From positions 1-64,000 of IMG/VR virus record IMGVR_UViG_3300042486_001390: a stretch of DNA of 64,000 nt. One strand, given 5' to 3'. Every line of letters starts with the position of its first letter. The stretch's first letter is position 1. A program made the translations under genes and the position numbers. This stretch comes from a virus. The notes beneath the pieces were generated by a model that saw only the letters and a program-made list of their open reading frames with translations, was not told the origin of the DNA and made no database searches. Of this stretch, positions 16,501 through 25,500 are shown in pieces.

Positions 16501-19500
16501 AGGTAAAACATCTTGTGCCAAGAGATTGCCTGCTGATGCTTGTTGATAAAATTGAGCAGTGGTCAGCCCTATTGATCGGGCGGCTACATTTAAAGCGTCG
16601 TTTAACCCTCCTGACTCGCTCAATTGCTGTGTGAATTCTTCAACGGAAACAACAGCTTTAGAGGCTATTTGCCCGATAGCTCTAAAAGATTCAGCTTGTT
16701 GTTGGGCATTGGTTTGTCGCGCTGCTAATGCCTCTTGGAATCCTTCAAAAATATTATCTGCCTGCGCTTGTAGTGGAGAATCAGTAGTAATTAATTTGAA
16801 TCTGCTATAAGCAATAGCGGATTCTTTAAAGGATATTCCTAATTTGTCAGCCCTTGCCACTAAAGCGTCAAGAGATTGTTCTACGTTGCCTACACCGGCA
16901 AGATTTAAATTTAATTTAATTCTTTGTAACTCAGTAAAGGCAAGTAAAGAATCAGTAACAGCTTGTTGAATCCTAAAAGGAATATCGTCAATAGCAAAAA
17001 ATAGAGGTCGTAATAAGAATTCTGCTCCTTTGAAAAGAGCAAATCCCCCAATCACCGCCATAGCACTTTTACCAAGACTAATCATACCTCCTGTAGCAGC
17101 ATTAAGTTCTTGGTCGAGAGTTCTGAGTGCTTTGCCGCCGACCGAGAGGAAATTAATAAATCCGTCCGCTTGGGCAATAACGGCTTTTAGTCCAGTTACG
17201 ATGCCGTCTGTAAAACCACTAGAAACGCCCGCTTTTTCAATACTATCGAGAGCGTTGAAAATGTTGTCTCGTTTTTTATTCCAGTCATCAAGAATTTCTT
17301 CTCGTGTTGATTGTTTTGGAAGTGCTTCGGAAAGAAGTTTTTTGCGTTGTTCTAATATTTGTTGCTGTTTTTCTAGTAATTGACGAGCTTTTTTAATATC
17401 CTCAAGATATTCTTTCGCCATTTCGCTTGCTGATTTTACCTGTTTATTTGGTTCAGGTTCGGGATCAGGTGAAGCAACAGGTCGGTTAATAGGAGGGTTA
17501 GGAGGCTGTCCACTACTACCGATATTTTCCCACGGATCAGGTGAAGCAACAGGTCGGTTAATAGGAGGGACAGGAGGCATTCCGCCGCTTGATGTTTGTG
17601 ATTGAACAGAAGATGTAATCTTGGGAGTCTTGAATGTTTTAACTTTTTCTTCTACTTTTTGTAATTGACTTTTGATATTTAATAATATCTGATCGTCAAT
17701 TTCGACCTGCTTCCTAGCTATAGCCTCGTAACTATTAAATATTGGTTTTGGCGGAATTGGTCTGACTATTTCATGTACATCCTTCCATGGATCAGGGATA
17801 GGAGACGGTGTATAAAGAGGAAGTTTTTTTTCAATAACGCTAAACTCAACATCTATAATGCGAGATAGATTAGTATTATTTGGCTGTTTTGGCTGTGGTA
17901 TATTTTCAATAATTGGAATAGCTTCTAAGGGTTTTTGTCGTTGACTTGCTTTTTTTAGCTTAGATGCAACTTTTCCAGTTATTCCAAGCAAACTCAATAA
18001 AGAAGCAACGGTTAACCCATAATTGCCTATAAATTCTAGCAGATCGTTAGTTAATGCTTTATCAGCAGATTCAACTTTTCTAGAAATATGTTTAACTGGT
18101 AGTATTTCGTTAGCTGTTAATTGAAGACTAATAGGCAGTTCTCTATCAGCAACAGCGTCAAAAACATTGCTTGTTGAAAGATTTTTTTCTTTTTCAACAG
18201 GAGGGGTAACTACACTAGAAGATTCTGATAGCTTCGCTTGGTTGCTTTCTATTTGAGGACGTTCAAAAAATCTTAATTGGTAAGGGGTAGATTTTCCAGT
18301 TCCTCCTAAAGATTGTGGTAGAATGCGACTTAATGACTTATCTGGCACTGTTAACCTTGCCATATTTCCATGATCGGGAAGCATAACAGCAGCAAATCCC
18401 ATAGAGCGAGTATATTTCTCTAACTGTTGTGGAGTCATATCTTTTTGACTTTCCATAACAGTTAAATTACCTTCTTTTGTTTTACCGAAAAATACTCTAG
18501 GACGAGGAATTTCATAAGCTAACTGCTGTTTTAACGAGCTATGATAGCCTCCTTTGTAATTAGCTGGCTGTTGAACTTCATCATTATATAAAACATGAAG
18601 ACCGCCGATAAAAGTATCGTAATTGGTTAATTTATTTGATTTAGCTCCGCCATAACCAAATTTTAAATTACCTTGTTTGTTAATACCGATAAAACCCCTT
18701 TCTTCTGCAGCCGCACGATTACGAGATAACTGCAAAACTTGTCCTCTCTGGACAACATCGGCAATCATGTTTACTTGCTGGTTTTTGTCTTGCAAGAAAA
18801 ATTTATCAAACATCGGACCAGAGCTATAAGCAATTGCCTGTTTATCTTGAAAAGCTTTTTTATCAACATCAACTTGCTTAACAACCTCTACCCCGGTTGT
18901 GGCAGGGTTCATCGTGACCCCCTTAAAGGATTCTGTCTGGATAAACTGCTGTGCATTGACAGGCATTCCACTAGAAGCTATAGCAAGAGTAGCTAACAGT
19001 CCTTTCGCGGCAGAATTAGATAATCCTTTTTGTAACTCTTTGACGACTTTAGTGGTTAGTTCTTTTATTTTATTAGTTAATTGATTTTCTTTTTTCTTAA
19101 TACCGTTTTCTACTCCTTTTATTAGGTTTTCCCCCGCTTCTTTGCCTTTCCAAGATGGTGAAGCATTCCCCAGTCCTTTATTTGTTGCGTCGATAATTCC
19201 AATTGCAACATCTAAAGCGTATTTTTCGCTATTATTATTTTGTAATCCAATATTTAACCCCTTAATATAATTTAACCCAGACTGTTTGCCATCACTGGAA
19301 AACATCGAACTAATCGCTTCAAGGTTTTTTGCGAATACTGGAACGCCAGCACTTAAAGAAGATGCAATAACTTCAATGAGTTTGCGTCCGTAAATATTGT
19401 ACTTTTCTTCTATATCGCCTAAATTAATGCCTAAAAAATCAGACGGATCAATTTTGCCAGTAGTTTGAACCTCAAGGTATTCAAGTATCTCATTAGGTCT

Positions 19501-22500
19501 GCGATTGTATTGGTCTGGTGTAAAGCTAGACAAAGGATTTGTTATTATCTCGCTTGGATTTCTCCAAAAAGCACCAGAGTCACCTCTAGTAAATGTTGAT
19601 CGGTTGGCAATTTTTGCTATATCGAGCATTATTTCAGCATCGCCATAGTAATCATTTCCTTTGATCGGTTCGGAAAAAGAGTTAATTGCGCTATAAGCAA
19701 CAGGTTCCTTGAAAACTTGTTTTTCAAAATCAAATCTGTCTCTTCTTAAACTCCATTGATTAAAAGTAGGGTCTATTCCTTGTGTTAAAATAGCTTGGAG
19801 ATTTGCAAAAGCTGTTTTATGTCCAGCGTAAAAATTAGATAATTGCTTAAGTCTAATACTAGCAGAAGCTAACGCATTTTCCGATGGCAAGCTTGATTCA
19901 ATTAATCGTGTAGGGGTAGGATAAGAAATAATATCATTTTTTGGGGGTTCAACAGGAGTAAAAGTTTTTGATAGAGGGAATTTGCTTAATTTTTTTTCTA
20001 GTAGCCCGTCAATTGGTTTACCTTCCCACCCCATCATTTTCGCTTCAACAGCTAAATCTTTTAAGTTAGGAATATTTACATCAAAATAAGATTGAATAAT
20101 TTTTTCAATATCGCCAAGTGATAAACCTGATTCAAATCCTTTAACAACTTCATTAGCTAAACTCCGAAAATCAAAAGAAGAAATTCCTTTTTCTATTCCA
20201 ATTGCCACACCTTTAATTAGGTTTTCTCCCGCTTCTTCCCCCTTCCAAGATGGTGAAGCATTTCCCAGCCCTTTATCAATTTGATCTACTATTTTAAGAG
20301 CGTTCTGGTAGGCGATGTCGCTTGCGCTAGTATCCTTTAATCCTTTTTCTAAACCTTCATTAAGGTTCTTACCTGACTCCAAACCACCTTTAGCTAATTG
20401 AGGTACAATCTGTTTTAATTTGTCGTAAACAGCATCAGTAGCAGCTTTTGCTGTCATACCTTGCTCTTTAACTAATGTAATTGCTTCATTAATAATGCTT
20501 GAAACTGGACTAGCTGTATTTTTAAGTTGATCAAAAACCCTTAATGCTTGTTCTGCTTGATCTGCAATTGCTTTATTTTCTTCTATGTTAATTTGATTAC
20601 CCGCAGTTTGTAGTTTTGCGGCTTTTTTATCAGAAGTTAAAGAGCCAAATACCTGTTTATCGGCTACTATACGATTTCTTAATGCAGACTGTACCTCAGC
20701 GCGAGTTAAAGTATCTGTTTGCTGTGTCGTGGATAATCCAAATAAATCAAATTGTTCTACAGTATCAACTGTACTAGCGTTCAACGTATCAATTAACTCT
20801 GAAACTACTGATTCGGTTACTTTCTTTCCTTTTTTCTCGAAATTTTCAATTAATTTAACTAACTCTCTTTGCTGAAATTCCTTAAGTCCACTGCCGCCAA
20901 TCTGAACACCCCTAAGTTCAGGTATATCTCCACTGGCGACACGATCAAACAACTCCTGTGGTAATTGAGCTAACGCAAGTCCTTGAGAAGCTACTCGATC
21001 TCGCATCGGTATGCCAGCTTTTTTAAGCGATTCTTTGTCAGCTAGATTCATGTCTCGCAAAAACTTGGCTGCATCTATAGCTGTACCGCGTCCTTCTGCA
21101 ATATTAATCATTGCCCCTTTAGCCCTAGCTTCTTGGGCTGACTGAGCATTTAACAATCGGACGGTAATATCTTTGACGTTTAAATCTTTGGCTAAATTAA
21201 GTCTATTATGTCCATTAACTACATAAACTTTCCCGTCTTTAGGATCGCGCCAAACACTGACAACTCCCGCTAAATCATCATCCCATCTACCAACACCAGA
21301 TAAAGAACCAGTCGATCCAGTTTTGCCGTGTACAAGTTTATACTGGAATCGTTCTGGATCAAGATTTAAGTCTGAGATCGGAAGTTTTCCTACCCAGCCA
21401 GGGGAAGTCGGGCTATTTTCTTGAGGAACCCTTTTTAACGGATTCGGAGTTTCAGTAACGCGTAAAGGAATATTCTCAGTCTGTAGATTGCTTGTAGATG
21501 CAGGTAAAAGAATATTCTTGGATTGTATCTGACTTTTGGCATTAAGTAACAGATTGTCAATTAAGGTTACAAAGCCGATTAAAGATTTATTAATACTTGT
21601 CGTATCAAATTCAGGGTTAGCTCTTATTGATGCAATACCCGTTTTAATTTTTTCTAATTGAGAGAAAAGGGTCTTTAAAGATTGAATATCTTTATTAGTA
21701 TTAATTTGTTGGGTGATGCTTTGTATGCCACTGCCAATTGTTTTAATAAAATCAGCGGAAATTTTTCTTGTTTCAACTTGGAATCCACTAAGTTCTTTTT
21801 TCCCTAATTTTGTTCTATCACTTGCTTTTGTTGTTAGTAAAAGTCGAGTTAGTTGGTCAGGGTTAAATTTTTCAGTTAACGATTTCCATATTTCCTCTTT
21901 TCTGGCTCCTGCTCCTGATGCTGGTACGTCAATTCCTTGATCCCTGGCCAACCCTCGTAATTGTTTTACCGTGTAATATTCTGGGTTAATTGCCTTGATG
22001 TTAGCTGGAATAGGGTTGCTTGCTGGGAAGACCCTCTCATCGAAATATGGAGTTATTTCAGTGGTAATCAGAGAATCAGCTTTATTCTTTGCCGCTTTTA
22101 ATACTTTCTGGGTTTTACCCTCAATTTTTTGCTGTTCTTCTTTGCTAATTAATTTAGGGACATTACTGGTAGCCGCTCCCAAGAGCTTCTTAACACCTTC
22201 ACCGGCCATTAACGCCGATCCAGCAACTGCTCCCCCCTGCGATAGGACGCTGATAGTGCCGTTAGTTATTTCGGTTACAAGCTGCACTACTGCTTCCGTT
22301 AGCTGTTGCCCCACTCCAAACGGCAAGCCGCTAAAAGCTTGAGTCATTTGTGTGGCTACAGATTGGATCATTTCCCGACCGCCGGCACTCATCGCCCCTG
22401 CAAGAATATCTCGCATAGTATTGACAACCGTGGCATCTAGCCCCATCGGGAGAGCGTGGAGAGCGGCCGCACCCATAGCAGCCGTTCCCCCTACCTGAAT

Positions 22501-25500
22501 AGCTTTTTTACCTATTGCAGCACCAGGTAAAGCCATTACTGGACGCTCTAAAGCTTGCATTACCGCATAAACGACTTGACCAAATTTAACAACGTCAAGA
22601 GATGTGTCTCGGAAAGCTTTTGAAAGTAGAAGGCTTGCTGTTTTTAATTCTCTTACAAGAGTTAATTGTAGTAATTCTGCAAAATCTTCATTCCCGCTAA
22701 GGTACTGAATTTCTCCCGATTTATCAGGAGTACCAAGTCGTGAAGCTAAAACATCTTCTAATTTTGATTTAGCTGCTACAGCTAAATCATTAAGTTTTTG
22801 TGGTTGATTATCTAGAATTGGTTGTTCTTTTTTTTGTTCGGGAGTATCTATTTTTGCGAAAACAGTTTCTTTAGTAGGCAAAGAAAAATCACTAACGATT
22901 TGCTTTAATAAAGTTGGTGTATATGAACCTAATGGAATTGCTTCTCCTGTTACTACAGGAGAAAGAAGAGTCTCGTTAATTTCTCTTTTCTGAGGGATAA
23001 TGGCTGATTTTTGTCTGGCATTAGAATCAGAAACTTGAGTAGCAAAAGGTTTTGAGTAGCCAGATTGAATTGCGCCTATTATTTTAAGAGGATCCATCAA
23101 TCCGTAATAGTTAGAATCAATGATTGCTCGCTGAATAGTAGTAATTCTATCGTTAAATTTATCACTGCTAGTCGGATCAACTTTTGCATTTCCGAGATCA
23201 ATTGAAGTAATTCCACCTCGTGCAAAAAATACATTTGCTGCAGCTAAATCATTATGAACAACACCCATTTCCTGTAAAGATGCTCCAAGTTGTCCTACTT
23301 GTCGATATAGAATAGATGCAGCTTTATTAAAACGATTGTGTTCTTTTTTAGCAGATGATTGTAATTCTTTGGTTAATACTTTTAGCTCTTCGATTTTAGT
23401 CGCATCTTTGTTGTCTATAGCTAACTCTAATGCTTTATTAGCTTCCTGTATTTTTTGCTGAATTTCTTTGTAAGGACGTGCAATTCGATCAAGTATTTCT
23501 TTTAAAGGACGACCTTGTGTTCTTTCAGTAATTAAAGCCTGACCTGGAACTGCTTTGTACAATAAAGGAGACAAACGACCTTGTAATTTCTCATAAGCCT
23601 TAATTTCATTTTCTGACGCAATTTTTGTCGCTCCTATTGGGTCAAGATCAGTTTTATAAACAAGATTATCTGAAAGAAGAGCAACGGCTCCAAGAAATCC
23701 TGTACCAATTTTTTTGATTTCAGAAATACCAGGAAGAATTTCTTTACCTACGGCATCAAGAAGTTTGTTGTAAGCTAAAATAGCTGATTGCTTTTTTAGA
23801 AAAATTTCAGGAACAGCAACCTGTAATTGTCTTATTTCTTCTTCTTTTGGTAGTGTTGATGTGTCAAGGCGTGTATTTAGAAAACTTGTTAATTCTCCAG
23901 AAAACTCATCAACTTCAAAAGTTTTTATACTGTCTTTGGTTTTTTGCGATAGTTTTCCTCCTGTCTTAATAAATTCATCAGCAACATCAGCTATTTTTTT
24001 GTATGCTTCAACAATTTTTTTTGTGTAAGTTTGCCCAAACGTACTTTCTTCAGAAGTAAACCACGGTATTGTTTCGGTTCTAATCTTTTCTGTCCGTCTT
24101 TTAACTTCGTTAGGCTCTAAATTTCCGGCATACCAGCTAGGAATATTAGCAAGTTTTCCTGATTTAAATTCTAATAATGCGCTGTTTATACTTTTTGCTT
24201 CTTGTTGATACTTTTGATACCCAGCAAAATCTTGAGGATTTTCTGGTAAATTTGCACCCCCTTGTCTAAATTTTTCAGCTATAAATGGAACTAAAGGTTC
24301 CATTAAACTTTTTAAAGCTTGTGACACAGGCTGTAATTCTTTTGTATCAAAAGAAGATATAAGACGAAGCCCTTCGAAAAACTTTGCAATAAATCCTTCT
24401 ACGCTTACGTTAGGACTGCCACTGCTGTATCCTTGCAAGAATCTATGATAAGGTAGAGTCTTATCAAATTCCCCTGTTTCTTTAAGTGACTTTAATTGTA
24501 GAGTCGATCCCAATACTTCATATAGCTTATCGCCTGCATGAACAACTTTTGATTGTTGACCTGGGGTTATATCTGGCTGTTCAGCATTAATAGTCTTATA
24601 AAATAAATCTAGAAAAGGTTGTTTTTTAAATAAATGTTTTTGGTGGTGATTTGATAGCCCAAAAGGAGTATCACTTTCAATTGAGTGGAATTGGTTAGTA
24701 TTGACTCCAATTCCTAATAACTTGGCAAACCCGAGAGGGTCTCCACTTAGCAACGCTGCATTAAATCCTTTAGGTGTATTTTGAGTAAAATTAAGAAAGG
24801 GATAAGCCATGGCTAATGCGCGTGGCTGCATTCCCAAATATGCTGCTGTTTGACTATACTGAAGGTTATCTGCTCCTCCTAAAGAATAGCTAACAACGCT
24901 GCCTTTTTTACCCTGTTCTTCAGCTAATCTGGTATTGGCTATTGCTTGCGCTGCGGCTGTAGAATAACCAAACGGGTTAATAGCGTTTACTACCTGCCGA
25001 AAAGCGTTAATTGCTGTATCTATGGTTTCTCCAGCAGCAAAATCAGGGGCAATCTCAGCTATTTTATCCCTAATCATTTTTTCTAAAAGATTAGGGTTTT
25101 GTTTATCAGTATCAGTTTCAGGATTTTCTACAGGAATAAATCGTTTATTAGGAGCTAATAATTCAATTGATTGAGTAACTTGTCTGCCACCCTGACCTCC
25201 CTTAAATTGCGCTCCTCCAATGACACTAACTACATCTTCCCCCTCTCTTAGTAATGGAAAACCTGCTTTTCTTTCGTTGTAATATTTTTGGCTTTCTACT
25301 GATGTTCTATAAGACCTCATCCCTTGTATAAATTTTAATAAAGGAGCCATTTCTTGAATAAAAGAATTAACAAATCCTTTTAATACTTGTGTTTGTGGCT
25401 GTGCGTCAACTAAAAACTGAGCTATGGCTTTTTTCCCCGCTTCTCGCGGCTTGATACCAGGATTTTCCGATTCTATTTTTTGTAATACTTGTTGATAAAT

